NCBI RefSeq assembly: GCF_900088415.1
Contig: NZ_FLLQ01000005.1
Coordinates: forward strand, 124,001 to 188,000
Source of the DNA: Vibrio mediterranei
GTDB taxonomy: Bacteria; Pseudomonadota; Gammaproteobacteria; Enterobacterales; Vibrionaceae
DNA length: 64,000 nucleotides
Direction: 5' to 3'
In this document: positions 25,996 to 35,718 of the stretch, piece after piece
Layout: every line of letters begins with the position of its first letter
How positions within the stretch are numbered: position 1 is the first letter of the stretch
Translations under genes and position numbers: made by a program
The notes under the pieces: generated by a model
Databases searched by the model: none
Seen by the model: only the letters and a program-made list of their open reading frames with translations
Told to the model about the DNA's origin: nothing

Positions 25996-28506
25996 ATGAA
26001 AGCCTCAAAGGCGGCCGGTTATTCCGGTCGAGCGCTTCTTATTATATTTATGGTGATAACATTTAGCATCACTGCGATTGTCGTGCTGATGGTTGTCGAT
26101 CGTGAAGCCGAGAAAACTATTGCTAAGCTACAGTCCAATAGTGCACAGACTGAAATCCAAGCGGCTAAAAACTTTATGGATCAATTTTTTATTGCGACAG
26201 ATATGCACATCTCTCATCTTGTCGAAGAACCAGCCATCATTGGAGCCGTAAGCGGTGGTGCACAAATAAATAGCCATCAGCATCAAGCCCATAATAACAC
26301 TAACCACTCACACGGTAGTCATGGACACCAAAGCGGCACGGATGTTTTCAAACATCTTCATCAGTTTCACCTCTCAAATGTTGAAGTTAAATTTTGCTTG
26401 TTTAACTCAGAAGGTATCGTTGTGTTTAATACACTTCCTCAAGAAGGCCCTATTGAACAACGTCTCCAATTGTTGAAGCTCATTAAGTCCAGCTCAACCA
26501 ACGAAACCGTTTATCTCTTAAGAGAACAAAACGATCAGAAAATCATAAAGTTCTATAAGCCCATTTATGTCAAAGACCACATTCAAGGCGTTGTCGTAGG
26601 TGCATTTCCCTTTTACAATGATAGCTTCTTCAGCAAGCTAAATAGCAATAACTCTCGTTGGTTTTCTCTAACACAACCCGGTTCAAACTGGCTAGAAACA
26701 CCTCCAGGAGACAACTGGAAAGTCGAGAGTATTCAGTTGGCTAAATCTAACATTTCATTAGTTTTTGCAATTAATAACAATGCGTCAAATGCGCAACGAG
26801 AAGAGCTACTAAGTCGTCTTGCTATTGCTCTTATTATCGCACTCTTAATCAGTTCAATTATTGTCTATCTTTTTGGTCGCAGGTTAATTATCAATCCTTT
26901 CCAAAAGCTTGAGCAATCTAGAACTCAGTTAGCACAACAAGCTGAGTTATTGATGAATAAAGAGCGTGAAGCTACTCGATTGGCCAACGTCGTGAAACAT
27001 ACGAGAGACGCAGTGTTGATTACCGATAAACAAGGCCGTATCGAATGGGTCAACCAAGCTTTCGAAAGTATGACTGGCTTCCGTAAGGATGAAATCTTAG
27101 GAATTAAGCCAGGCACACTATTACAAGGTGAAGGTTCCAATGAAAAAGCGATTGAGAAACTGAGAAAAGCAGTCAAAGAGCACCAACCTACAAGAGTTGA
27201 GATCCTTAATTTTTCACGAACTAAGCAGCCCTATTGGGTTGATATCGAGATTTCTCCAGTTTTCAATTCTCATGGTGAATTAGATAAGTTTATTGCGGTA
27301 GAAAGAGATATAACTGCTACGAAGAAACTTCAGAGAAAGCTTGAAAATGCAGTAGTTGCGGCGGACTCTGCTAATATCGCTAAAACCCAATTCCTTGCCA
27401 CCATGAGCCATGAAATAAGAACCCCGATGAACGGCGTCCTTGGGATGGTTCAAGTCATGCTGTCCGAGGCAAAAGAGCAAAAACAAAAGGAAAACCTCTC
27501 ACTCATCCTAGAATCAGGCAATCACCTCATATCTATTCTTAATGATATTCTCGACCTAACCAAAGTGGAGCAGAATAAAATAGAGCTTGAAAGTAGTCCT
27601 TTTACCATCGAGCAGATCATTGCTCCGCTGCGCTCTACTTACCAAGCTGTCTGTCAGGAGAAAGGTATAAGACTCAATATTGAATGCTATATTGATGCGA
27701 ATACGACTTTTTTAGGCGATCGCAATCGTGTAAGGCAGGTTCTGTACAATCTTCTCAACAATGCCATTAAGTTTACTGAACGCGGTGGAGTTACAGTAGA
27801 AATAACCAATAATCCAACCACTCCATCATTACTCAGGTTTTCAGTGCAGGATAGTGGTATTGGTATTGAAACAAGTGCTTTGGAGAGAATTTTCGAACCC
27901 TTCGTACAAGCTGATGCCTCAACAACAAGAGAATATGGTGGAACAGGTCTTGGATTAGCTATTGTGAAGCAACTCGTCGAGAAGATGGGGGGCACCATTG
28001 ATGCCACTAGCGAGCTGGGACAAGGAACTCGGTTTGAGTTTGAGATTAAACTGCCGGTGACCGATGGTGAACATATTAAACTAGTCGGCAATAAACAGCA
28101 TTACCCGTCAGCGGTTCGTCCTCATCATATTCTTATCGTCGAAGATAATCGTGTAAACGCTATTGTTGCTTGCAAACTGCTGGGACTAGAGGGACATACT
28201 ACCAACACCGTAACTAATGGCGCTCTAGCATTAGAAGCTCTGAATGAACAACATTACGACCTTGTTCTGATGGACAATCACATGCCAGTTATGGATGGCG
28301 TGGAAGCCTGTACGCGCATTCGCGAACAGTTTGGATCTGGTTTACTTATTTTTGGTTGGACCGCTGATGTTTTCGCTGATTCAAAACAAGCGTTTATTGA
28401 TGCTGGCGCCGATTGTGTTCTGCACAAACCACTTAAGAAAGATGAACTATGTGATGCCATTATGCAATTTTCTGATACTCAAGAGCATAGTCGCTATAAA
28501 GATTAA
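25996..28506 (+). CDS. Hybrid sensor histidine kinase with histidine-rich periplasmic loop
   Basis: An 836-residue hybrid kinase. Order: membrane helix (about 12-34), periplasmic sensor, second helix (about 275-298), PAS domain (about 335-455), HisKA with H-box FLATMSHEIRTPMNG (His472), HATPase (N box LLNNAIKF, G boxes DSGIGI and GGTGLGLAI), and a C-terminal receiver with phosphoacceptor Asp760 in LVLMDNHMP. The sensor has 7 His within 18 residues (94-111, nucleotides 26275-26328) and more just after it, suggesting metal binding. A GTG at 25990 opens the frame, but AGGGAG is 8 bases from the ATG at 25996. No response regulator or Hpt gene is adjacent. Confidence 0.9.
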   Translation: MKASKAAGYSGRALLIIFMVITFSITAIVVLMVVDREAEKTIAKLQSNSAQTEIQAAKNFMDQFFIATDMHISHLVEEPAIIGAVSGGAQINSHQHQAHNNTNHSHGSHGHQSGTDVFKHLHQFHLSNVEVKFCLFNSEGIVVFNTLPQEGPIEQRLQLLKLIKSSSTNETVYLLREQNDQKIIKFYKPIYVKDHIQGVVVGAFPFYNDSFFSKLNSNNSRWFSLTQPGSNWLETPPGDNWKVESIQLAKSNISLVFAINNNASNAQREELLSRLAIALIIALLISSIIVYLFGRRLIINPFQKLEQSRTQLAQQAELLMNKEREATRLANVVKHTRDAVLITDKQGRIEWVNQAFESMTGFRKDEILGIKPGTLLQGEGSNEKAIEKLRKAVKEHQPTRVEILNFSRTKQPYWVDIEISPVFNSHGELDKFIAVERDITATKKLQRKLENAVVAADSANIAKTQFLATMSHEIRTPMNGVLGMVQVMLSEAKEQKQKENLSLILESGNHLISILNDILDLTKVEQNKIELESSPFTIEQIIAPLRSTYQAVCQEKGIRLNIECYIDANTTFLGDRNRVRQVLYNLLNNAIKFTERGGVTVEITNNPTTPSLLRFSVQDSGIGIETSALERIFEPFVQADASTTREYGGTGLGLAIVKQLVEKMGGTIDATSELGQGTRFEFEIKLPVTDGEHIKLVGNKQHYPSAVRPHHILIVEDNRVNAIVACKLLGLEGHTTNTVTNGALALEALNEQHYDLVLMDNHMPVMDGVEACTRIREQFGSGLLIFGWTADVFADSKQAFIDAGADCVLHKPLKKDELCDAIMQFSDTQEHSRYKD

Positions 28507-28901
28507 CTTCGACAAATTATAAAATAGTCGAGTCTGAATGTTATGTAACGTCAAATATTCTTAGGTTTAGGTTAATAGCAAAGGACTCATTCTATCAATA
28601 ATCCACATATAGCATGATATTCTGTTCTATTTAATACCTTCCAAATTAACAACAATATTATCAGCAGGTGCATTTACCTCTGAAGTCATGCGGTTATATT
28701 TATCTACAGAAAATTTAACTTACATCACATATATAACTCACCATTGATTAAAAATAACGCAACTAACACGTAAGACATTATATTTAATGAGAAATCTATC
28801 TATTAGTTCGTTAAGATGCATGTAAATAATATTAATAATCTACTTTCATTCGTCAGCCAAATGGAATTTGGTCTAATTATAAGTTGGAGAGGAAACCTTC
28901 A
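28507..28901. other. AT-rich intergenic region before the chemotaxis receptor gene
   Basis: Nearly 400 bases with no convincing open frame, terminator or RNA element. It separates the histidine kinase and receptor genes and must carry the receptor promoter; no specific sites are claimed. Confidence 0.4.
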
Positions 28902-30518
28902 GTGAAACTGAATAATCTGTCTATTCGTACCAAGCTGCAAGCTATTGTCGCCTTCGCAGTTTTAATTCTATTTTCTCTTGGAACATTTAATCTATTAATA
29001 CAAAAAGATGCTAGCTACGATCAAAGAAAAGATCGAGTTCGCTCAAATGTTCAAATCACCTACGAGATTGCAAAACATTATCAAAAGCTCGAATCTACGC
29101 TTGGCAAACAAGCTGCACAACAAGCTGCGATAGATGCAATTAGCCAAATTAGATACGACGGCAGTAACTATTTCTGGATAGCGAGTGCTTCTAATACAAT
29201 TGTAATGCACCCTACGCAGCCACAACTAAATGGCACTAGTACAAACACACTTACAGATTCTAGGGGCAATCACTTTTGGCAAGAAATGTCATCCATTGCC
29301 AAAACCACTGGCAGTGGTTTTCTTACCTACTACTGGCTAGGCCCGAACGGTGAGGAGTCCGAAAAAATTTCATTCGTAAACTATATCCCGGAATGGGACT
29401 GGATTATTGGTTCAGGCGTTCAAACCTCTGATATTGATAAAGCGTTTCAGAGCCAGCTTATAAAAGAACTTATCGTAGACTCCGTAGCAGCACTTGTGCT
29501 CATCGTCATTTGCTTGCTTGTTGCACGTAACATCATCAAACCCATTGAATCACTCGTAGCACAGGTTCATAAAGTCGCAGATGGCGATCTCACTGTCGAT
29601 ATGCAAACAGAGCGTCGTGACGAAATAGGTTATTTGAGTAACGAACTGGGTCGAATGATGGATAAGCTCAAAGAAACTATTGGCGCTGCCAAACGTTCAG
29701 CGGACTACTCTGGTCAATTATCCAGTAGCATTGCGGCAGCAAGTGAAGAAACCTCAACGAGCATAGATTCACAAAGCCAACAACTTGAACAACTCGCTAC
29801 CGCGATGAATGAAATGTCATCAACCATTCAAGATATCGCGGGTAACTCTGAAAGAACATCAGCAACCACAGAGGAAAGCAAAGACTTTGCTGCTCAAGGT
29901 AGCCGAAGCATGGGTTATACACTTAACAACATAGCTGGGATCTCCGATGACATATCCAGTACCTACCAGTTAATGGAAGCGTTGAAACAAGGCGTCAATG
30001 ATATTAGCAATGTCGTCAATGTTATTCATGAGGTCTCAGAGCAAACCAACTTGCTCGCGCTTAACGCAGCGATTGAAGCAGCACGAGCTGGCGAACAAGG
30101 GCGCGGCTTTGCTGTGGTGGCAGACGAAGTCAGAAACTTGGCAAGTAGAACCCAAGAGTCAACAGCTCAAGTACAAACTACCATCGACAAACTCAACGAA
30201 CGTACAGACAGCGTGCTGTCTGTTATGGCTTCAAACCAAACCAAAGTGACAGAGAGCGTGGACCTTGCCTCACAGACTCAAGACAAACTTGATACTGCTG
30301 TCGCTAAGCTCAACGATACTTATGACATGGTGGCACAAATTGCGGCAGCAGCGGAACAGCAAGGAGCGGTTGCGAATGAAGTGAACGAAAATGTCAGCAT
30401 CGTCCATATGTCTATTAGTGAAATACGCCAGGCGAGTCAGAGCCTTGCGGAGCAATCTCAATCTATGGCAGCAGCATCTGACGAGCTAAATCACAAACTC
30501 TCTTACTTCCGGGTCTAA
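28902..30518 (+). CDS. Methyl-accepting chemotaxis protein with single-Cache sensor
   Basis: A 538-residue receptor: membrane helix, periplasmic sCache_2-type domain (about 30-180, with [11 protein letters not shown] and [10 protein letters not shown]), second helix, HAMP (about 205-258), and a methyl-accepting signalling domain with the hairpin tip [20 protein letters not shown] and [15 protein letters not shown]. Ligands of this Cache class are often small organic acids, but the ligand here is unknown. A TTG opens the frame at 28884; the GTG at 28902, 8 bases after GAGAGGA, is the better start. A terminator follows. Confidence 0.92.
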   Translation: MKLNNLSIRTKLQAIVAFAVLILFSLGTFNLLIQKDASYDQRKDRVRSNVQITYEIAKHYQKLESTLGKQAAQQAAIDAISQIRYDGSNYFWIASASNTIVMHPTQPQLNGTSTNTLTDSRGNHFWQEMSSIAKTTGSGFLTYYWLGPNGEESEKISFVNYIPEWDWIIGSGVQTSDIDKAFQSQLIKELIVDSVAALVLIVICLLVARNIIKPIESLVAQVHKVADGDLTVDMQTERRDEIGYLSNELGRMMDKLKETIGAAKRSADYSGQLSSSIAAASEETSTSIDSQSQQLEQLATAMNEMSSTIQDIAGNSERTSATTEESKDFAAQGSRSMGYTLNNIAGISDDISSTYQLMEALKQGVNDISNVVNVIHEVSEQTNLLALNAAIEAARAGEQGRGFAVVADEVRNLASRTQESTAQVQTTIDKLNERTDSVLSVMASNQTKVTESVDLASQTQDKLDTAVAKLNDTYDMVAQIAAAAEQQGAVANEVNENVSIVHMSISEIRQASQSLAEQSQSMAAASDELNHKLSYFRV

Positions 30519-30526
30519 AGCCCCAA

Positions 30527-30558
30527 AAAAAACGCTCCATCTAAGATGGAGCGTTTTT
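30527..30558. terminator. Bidirectional terminator between the receptor gene and yceI
   Basis: AACGCTCCATC-TAA-GATGGAGCGTT between an A-run and a T-run. Confidence 0.93.
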
Positions 30559-30580
30559 CATTATCAATTGATAATCTCAG

Positions 30581-31159
30581 TTATTTTTGGTTGTACACCA
30601 TGATAAAAGTGATGGGCACTGATGTAGCTATTGATGGCAGTCCTGCAACCTCACGTAACTTTTCAATGCCCACTTCTAGTCCAAAATCTGATGCTTGCAC
30701 AACCACAGGATCCGTCGAGACAATGGCAATCTTATTTTCAGTCAGTCGCATCACCGTTAGTTTGGCTGCGTAAGTTTTCTGCACGCCATGTAGATCCACG
30801 GTAAGGTCATTAACAATTGAGTACACTCCACCAATTTGGCTGTTGTCCAGTTGACTCATATCGACCACAGTGGTGATCGTCGTTTTGGCAAACTCTGCAA
30901 CATTAAACAACATTGTTTGCATGCGTTCGTTACGAATAGGAATATTGGTCTCAACACTGGATAGGTCAATGACTACCGTAGCTTTACCATCATCGCTGAT
31001 GGTCCCCGTCATTGAGGAAAAGTGATGCACTTCACTCACACTGTTTTTCTTGGTCGACACAAATTTTAATGACGAGTTATTGCCATCTAACATCCATTCG
31101 GCCTGCACTGGAAGCACGACTATGAAGGCCAACAACATTGTTACCATTCTGACTATCAT
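30581..31159 (-). CDS. YceI family periplasmic protein
   Basis: A 192-residue protein with signal peptide (cleavage after VQA, about residue 20) and a YceI lipocalin-like domain that binds isoprenoid-type lipids. Typical are the N-terminal EWMLDGNNSSLKFVSTKK, IPIRNERMQTMLFNVAEFAK near the middle, and the VNDLTVDLHGVQ strand pair. Function in vibrios is unknown. AGGAG lies before the ATG. It is divergent from the LruC protein gene across a region rich in palindromes. Confidence 0.88.
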   Translation of the reverse strand: MIVRMVTMLLAFIVVLPVQAEWMLDGNNSSLKFVSTKKNSVSEVHHFSSMTGTISDDGKATVVIDLSSVETNIPIRNERMQTMLFNVAEFAKTTITTVVDMSQLDNSQIGGVYSIVNDLTVDLHGVQKTYAAKLTVMRLTENKIAIVSTDPVVVQASDFGLEVGIEKLREVAGLPSIATSVPITFIMVYNQK

Positions 31160-31189
31160 TTTTTTCTCCTAACTGATCACTGACCTAGT

Positions 31190-31316
31190 TAGGTTTAGTC
31201 TAACCTACCGAGAAACGCCATTTTGCTTACCGCGAACCTGCATAATCGCCACAATCTCTCATTGTCCCATCGTTCTCACTATTCCCACGATGGTTCTCAC
31301 ATTGCGAATTTCGCAA
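31190..31316. promoter_or_regulatory. Palindrome-rich region between yceI and the LruC gene
   Basis: Three elements are visible: TAGGTT-N6-AACCTA (31190-31207), a direct repeat ATSGTTCTCAC near 31268-31300, and the perfect 15-base palindrome TTGCGAA-T-TTCGCAA (31302-31316). They are candidate operators for the two divergent genes; no regulator is assigned. Confidence 0.4.
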
Positions 31317-31419
31317 GAATCAATTCTATTGCATTGAAATATATAGGCTTATTACTAGGCATCGAATTTGCTTACCTCTGAATAACTCGCCTTTAAACAT
31401 AAAAATAGAGGAATAAGCG

Positions 31420-33102
31420 ATGAGAACAAGGAACGTCATCACACTAGCCAGTTTACTCCTACCATGGCAAGTTTATGCTCTTTCTGTAGCAGATTTAACC
31501 TTCGAGTCTGGCACGGACGCATCAAATTATTCAGCTAAGGGAAAGCCGAGTAATTTATATTCTGTTGCAGACACGTTACCTCAAGACGTATTGACCAATG
31601 TCTACTCCATGCTTCCAGAGGGTAGTGTCGTCAACAGTGCTTTCATTGCACCAGATAAATACTCAAGCATCGATATTGACGATGAACTAAACGGGGCAGA
31701 ATATGCAACCGCCCGTATTACCTTCCTTAACGAAGGTGCTGGATATCGAAACAGCCTTGGCTATTTTGTTTTCGACACTGACAACCCTCCTACAGATAAA
31801 GACGATATTGATGCCCACATTATTGTCTTTCCCAATGCCTCAAAACCTGGAGAAGGAGAAATGCAAGAAGGGGATACGATTGACCTCGGCGTACAACTGA
31901 CTGCCAATCAAACACTCGCCTTCTTCTTGATTCCGAACGGCTGGGGCTGGGAGGGGAGCTACAACAATATTGCTAACTTTGGGAATTGGGGAACACCTTT
32001 TTATAGTTACCCAGCTTTGAATCCAGAAACTACCATGGAACACAGAAGGCATAACGTTGCTTTCCTTGATGTTCAAAATGAGTTTTTGGTATTGAGTTTT
32101 GAAGATATAAAACGTCCATCTGGCGATAACGACTTCAACGATCTCATCTTTACCGTTGAAGTCACTCCTTTTGAAGCCATTGATGGCGTAAACAATGATG
32201 GCACGACCGACTCCAAATATGAAACACTTGTGCAAGAAAACGATCCTGACATTTCTATCACCTCGGTCTATCCCAGTTCAGATTCTATGGCCACTATCGC
32301 TTTTGAAGACCGCTGGCCATTAATGGGGGATTACGATTTCAATGATGTGGTGTGGAGCTATAAGATTACCGAGCAAATCAATGGACAACGCGAGCTGACC
32401 AACATCACCATCGACTACACACTGCAAGCTATGGGTGCTGGCTACTCTAATGGGTTTGCGCTCCAATTACCTAACGTCGATCCAAACAACCTTGCTTCGG
32501 TTACATTGACAAGAAATGGACAAAGCGTCAGCCATACTGTTCAACAAGCGTCCAACGACGAAACTATCTTAATCATAGCCGAAGACTTACGAGCAGAGTT
32601 ATCCGCGCTAGGGGGACTGCCTCTTGGTTGTCATTTTTTCAAAACAGACAGCACGTGTCTGGCAATGCAACAGGACATTAGTTTGTCTTATCAACTTACT
32701 GTTGAATTAACGAATCCTGTGTCGCGCGACCTAATTGGTTATCCACCCTATGATCCGTTTATATTTGCCTCTGAAGGAGAATATCATGGCGATTTTGTTC
32801 AAACACCACCAGGGATGACTTGGCAAACACACATGAAGGCCTTCGGTGGTACAAGTTTTATGGATAACACCTTATTCGGGCTTCATGATGACCGCTCTGG
32901 CGGAGCACAATCGTTTCTATCAGAAAACAATATGCCTTGGGTTATTAATATTCGTGACCAATGGGACCACCCAAAGGAACTGGTTGATATTACTGTCGCC
33001 TACCCTAACTTTCCTAACTGGGTCACGAGTGCTGGCGAACAAGATAGCGATTGGTACCAATACGCGAGCGCAAACCAAGTAATCTCAAGTTCGGAACAGT
33101 AA
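31420..33102 (+). CDS. LruC-domain secreted protein with DUF4114-like region
   Basis: A 560-residue exported protein (signal peptide to about residue 20). Two acidic Asp/Asn-rich motifs stand out: a DUF4114-like part (about 140-250) ending in RPSGDNDFNDLIFTVEV, and a LruC domain (about 285-540) starting with DRWPLMGDYDFNDVVW. The DxDFND loops suggest calcium binding. LruC-domain proteins are surface or periplasmic proteins of unknown function in marine bacteria. A two-cysteine pair occurs in LGCHFFKTDSTCL. The next gene, a lipoprotein, begins 10 bases later, so the two likely act together. RBS AGAGGAAT. Confidence 0.85.
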   Translation: MRTRNVITLASLLLPWQVYALSVADLTFESGTDASNYSAKGKPSNLYSVADTLPQDVLTNVYSMLPEGSVVNSAFIAPDKYSSIDIDDELNGAEYATARITFLNEGAGYRNSLGYFVFDTDNPPTDKDDIDAHIIVFPNASKPGEGEMQEGDTIDLGVQLTANQTLAFFLIPNGWGWEGSYNNIANFGNWGTPFYSYPALNPETTMEHRRHNVAFLDVQNEFLVLSFEDIKRPSGDNDFNDLIFTVEVTPFEAIDGVNNDGTTDSKYETLVQENDPDISITSVYPSSDSMATIAFEDRWPLMGDYDFNDVVWSYKITEQINGQRELTNITIDYTLQAMGAGYSNGFALQLPNVDPNNLASVTLTRNGQSVSHTVQQASNDETILIIAEDLRAELSALGGLPLGCHFFKTDSTCLAMQQDISLSYQLTVELTNPVSRDLIGYPPYDPFIFASEGEYHGDFVQTPPGMTWQTHMKAFGGTSFMDNTLFGLHDDRSGGAQSFLSENNMPWVINIRDQWDHPKELVDITVAYPNFPNWVTSAGEQDSDWYQYASANQVISSSEQ

Positions 33103-33112
33103 GGAGTGTCCT

Positions 33113-33634
33113 ATGATAAACCCAATAAAACCTCTCACTCTTTTCGCTGTCCTAGCCTCAATTGTTGCATGTGGCGGTGGTGGCGGTGGCGGTGGCGGTG
33201 GCGGTGGCGGTGGCGGTGGCGGTGGCGGTGGCGGTGGCGGTCAAGATACTGCGAACACCACTCCGGCAAAACCCGTTGAAACCCCGACTGAAACACCAAT
33301 TGAACGAACTGCAGACCTAGTGGCAGATAGAACATTTTCATTCGATGTAGGCCAGATCATCACACTGTCAATTGACAAAGGCAACGCAGGTAAAGGTGCG
33401 TTGCATATCTATAGTCAAGCCGCACACACTTTTGAAAATGGAGATGTCGCTGCTGAGCCAACTTCACGAGTGACGACCATTTATCCAGCCGAAACCGATG
33501 AAGTCACATTGCAAGTTAACAACAATTGGACCAAGATTTACGCTCAATGGGTGCCGATGACAAGTAGTGAAGAAGAGCAAACCTGGACTATTGATTTGAA
33601 CCAAACCCAGAACGCTTACCATCTCGCTTTTTAA
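33113..33634 (+). CDS. Lipoprotein with a 23-glycine tether
   Basis: A 173-residue protein with a lipoprotein signal ending in SIVAC, then 23 consecutive glycines, a Pro/Thr-rich stretch (TPAKPVETPTETP) and a C-terminal domain of about 110 residues, probably all-beta, that I do not recognise. The glycine tract is coded by a GGTGGC hexamer repeat and would give a long flexible arm between the lipid anchor and the folded part. The Gly at +2 predicts outer-membrane retention. It is co-transcribed with the LruC protein gene (AAGGAG site, 10-base gap). Confidence 0.85.
   Translation: MINPIKPLTLFAVLASIVACGGGGGGGGGGGGGGGGGGGGGGGQDTANTTPAKPVETPTETPIERTADLVADRTFSFDVGQIITLSIDKGNAGKGALHIYSQAAHTFENGDVAAEPTSRVTTIYPAETDEVTLQVNNNWTKIYAQWVPMTSSEEEQTWTIDLNQTQNAYHLAF
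33173..33241 (+). repeat. GGTGGC hexanucleotide repeat coding poly-glycine
   Basis: 69 bases coding 23 Gly codons, with about ten GGTGGC units in a row after GGCGGT. Gain or loss of units keeps the frame, so the tract can vary tether length rather than switch the gene off. Confidence 0.95.
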
Positions 33635-33645
33635 CTTAGCTTGTA

Positions 33646-33674
33646 TTGGGCTCGGCTCAATCTCCGAGCCCATA
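33646..33674 (+). terminator. Hairpin after the poly-glycine lipoprotein gene
   Basis: TGGGCTCGG-N8-CCGAGCCCA, a strong stem, but the T-tail is poor. Confidence 0.6.
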
Positions 33675-33726
33675 TAACGTTTGGTTTGGTTTGACACTTC
33701 ATTCATCACCATAGGCTATCGATAAT

Positions 33727-33745
33727 AGTATTGATAACCATTATT
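33727..33745 (+). promoter_or_regulatory. Fur box upstream of fecB
   Basis: AGTATTGATAACCATTATT matches 14 of 19 positions of the Fur consensus (GATAATGATAATCATTATC) and lies about 40-50 bases before the fecB start. Confidence 0.75.
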
Positions 33746-33786
33746 GTTTGAGATACGATTGCGCTCTTTTGTTTCTCCCTTTCAGA

Positions 33787-34713
33787 ATGAGCCAATCAAT
33801 GAAATCACTACTCGCTAAAGGATTAAGCACGGTTTTTCTACTTTCGTTCGCTCTTATGGGTGCATCTGCACATGCACAGAGCCAACGCGTCATAACCGAC
33901 CAACAAGGCAGTATCACCATCAAAGGAACACCAACTCGAGTCATCGCACTTGAATACTCGTTTGTGGACGCGTTAGCTGCTGTTGGTGTTTCACCGGTAG
34001 GCGTAGCTGATGACAAGAACATTGAGCGAATTCTTCCGGAGATACGCGAACTGATTAAACCTTGGCAATCAGTGGGCGTAAGACCTCAACCAAGCCTAGA
34101 AGCTATCTCACAATTAAAGCCAGATCTCATCATTGCTGATGCTGAGCGTCATAGCACGATTTACAACGATCTTATGGCCATCGCACCGACGATCTTGTTG
34201 AAAAGTCGCGGCGAAACTTACCAAGAGAATTTACAGTCTGCGATGAAAATTGGCATTGCAGTCAATAAAGCCGATGAAATGGCAGCACGTATCGAAAAAC
34301 ACCATAAAATCATGGACCAATACAAGGCTAAGCTTTCTTCGAATGAGTCGTTTCAGTTTGCTGTTGTAACCGATAAAGGTATGTGGCTTCATGGCCCAAA
34401 CTCATATGCAGGGGGGGTGATTACTGCGCTTGGATTACATGGTCCAGCGGTGCCAAAAACCGATAAAGCCTACATTGAAGTCAGCTTTGAGCAACTACTA
34501 AAAATCAACCCTGACTGGCTGCTGCTTGGCCCTTATAAGCCTCACACTGTTTATGATGACTGGCAATCAAATCCATTAAGCAAAATGCTAAAAGTAGAGA
34601 AAACTGAGCAAGCAGTGAAGGTTTCTCCACAGCTCTGGTCATTAAACCGAGGTATTTTGGCAGCTGAAGGCATCGCCAAAAACCTCTCTGATATTATTAA
34701 TCAACAGCACTAA
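33787..34713 (+). CDS. fecB: Fe(III)-dicitrate/siderophore ABC transporter substrate-binding protein
   Basis: A periplasmic class-III binding protein close in pattern to E. coli FecB: PTRVIALEYSFVDALAAVGV, KNIERILPEIRE, LKPWQSVGVRPQPSLEAI-type segment, then LKPDLIIADAERH. It captures ferric citrate or a related carboxylate siderophore (the PvuB protein for vibrioferrin is of the same type). The open frame begins at 33748; ATGs at 33787 and 33799 both lead into a signal peptide (cleavage after AHA). 33787 is reported, but 33799 is possible. It heads fecBCDE and carries a Fur box. Confidence 0.85.
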   Translation: MSQSMKSLLAKGLSTVFLLSFALMGASAHAQSQRVITDQQGSITIKGTPTRVIALEYSFVDALAAVGVSPVGVADDKNIERILPEIRELIKPWQSVGVRPQPSLEAISQLKPDLIIADAERHSTIYNDLMAIAPTILLKSRGETYQENLQSAMKIGIAVNKADEMAARIEKHHKIMDQYKAKLSSNESFQFAVVTDKGMWLHGPNSYAGGVITALGLHGPAVPKTDKAYIEVSFEQLLKINPDWLLLGPYKPHTVYDDWQSNPLSKMLKVEKTEQAVKVSPQLWSLNRGILAAEGIAKNLSDIINQQH

Positions 34714-34719
34714 TTCAAT

Positions 34720-35718
34720 ATGCTTCAATCAACACAGTGCAAGCTCTGGCTTGCACTTATTGCTGGTACGTTGCTGAGCCTAAATCTCTCTTTAGTGGCG
34801 TGGTCTAGCTTTGACCTATCTTTTCAATCATTGCAGGGCTTCTGGCTACACTTTGATTCAGCCAGCATGGAACATCAAATCATCGCAACACTAAGAATGC
34901 CTCGTGTACTCAGCGGTGCATTAATTGGAGCTAACCTCGCTGTTGCAGGCGCTCTCATGCAAGGATTGACTCGTAACCCCCTCGCTTCACCATCCGTGCT
35001 TGCTATCAATTCTGGAGCGGCACTATTTATCGTGTTGAGTAGCTTTGGCTTCCTATCTTTATCCGTGCCAACCGCGGTAATGGGTGCGATAGGCAGCGCG
35101 TTAAGTGGTCTGTTAGTTATGTTTCTTGGTGGCGCTTTTGATGATCGTCCACACCCTGTGAAACTGGTACTGGCGGGCATCGCTATCAACGCTTTGCTGC
35201 TTGGACTCACACGCGCAACGATTATTCTTGCTGACGATCAAGCCTATAGCGTGCAATCTTGGCTCATTGGCTCAATTAGTAACTTAGATTGGTCTGCCCT
35301 ACACCAGTTATTGCCAATTAGTGTTGTGGGGTTAGCGTTAGCGTGGGCGCTTGCTCATCCTCTCAACCTGCTAGTTCTTGGTAACGATGTCGCTACAGGC
35401 TTGGGCGTAAATACCAGCTTGATTCGATTACTGGCTTTCGTGGCTATTATTTTACTAACCAGTATCAGTGTTTCCATTGCAGGCCCTATTGGCTTTGTCG
35501 GTCTGTTAATTCCTCATATTGCACGCAAACTTGTCGGACACAGTTTCTTCGCTCTCATTCCCGCTAGCGCATTATTGGGAGCAATCTTAGTCATGTGTTC
35601 AGACGCACTTGCCAGAGGTATAGCCTTTCCCACGGAAACGCCGGTTGGTATCGTCACTGCGCTGATAGGTACACCCTTTTTCATTTTTCTTTCTGTAAAA
35701 AGTCGGTTTAGCTCATGA
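34720..35718 (+). CDS. fecC: FecC-type iron ABC transporter permease
   Basis: A 332-residue FecCD-family permease with about 9-10 membrane helices and the signatures GALMQGLTRNPLASP (about 82-96) and GPIGFVGLLIPHIARKLVGH (about 255-274), the latter contacting the ATPase. It pairs with FecD to move the ferric complex through the inner membrane. It follows fecB by 6 bases and overlaps fecD by 4 (ATGA). Confidence 0.92.
   Translation: MLQSTQCKLWLALIAGTLLSLNLSLVAWSSFDLSFQSLQGFWLHFDSASMEHQIIATLRMPRVLSGALIGANLAVAGALMQGLTRNPLASPSVLAINSGAALFIVLSSFGFLSLSVPTAVMGAIGSALSGLLVMFLGGAFDDRPHPVKLVLAGIAINALLLGLTRATIILADDQAYSVQSWLIGSISNLDWSALHQLLPISVVGLALAWALAHPLNLLVLGNDVATGLGVNTSLIRLLAFVAIILLTSISVSIAGPIGFVGLLIPHIARKLVGHSFFALIPASALLGAILVMCSDALARGIAFPTETPVGIVTALIGTPFFIFLSVKSRFSS

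Noticed and set aside
33135..33341. Minus-strand frame rich in His-Arg through the GGTGGC repeat
   Set aside because: It is simply the complement of the repeat (CACCGC codons); the plus-strand lipoprotein has a ribosome site and lipobox.
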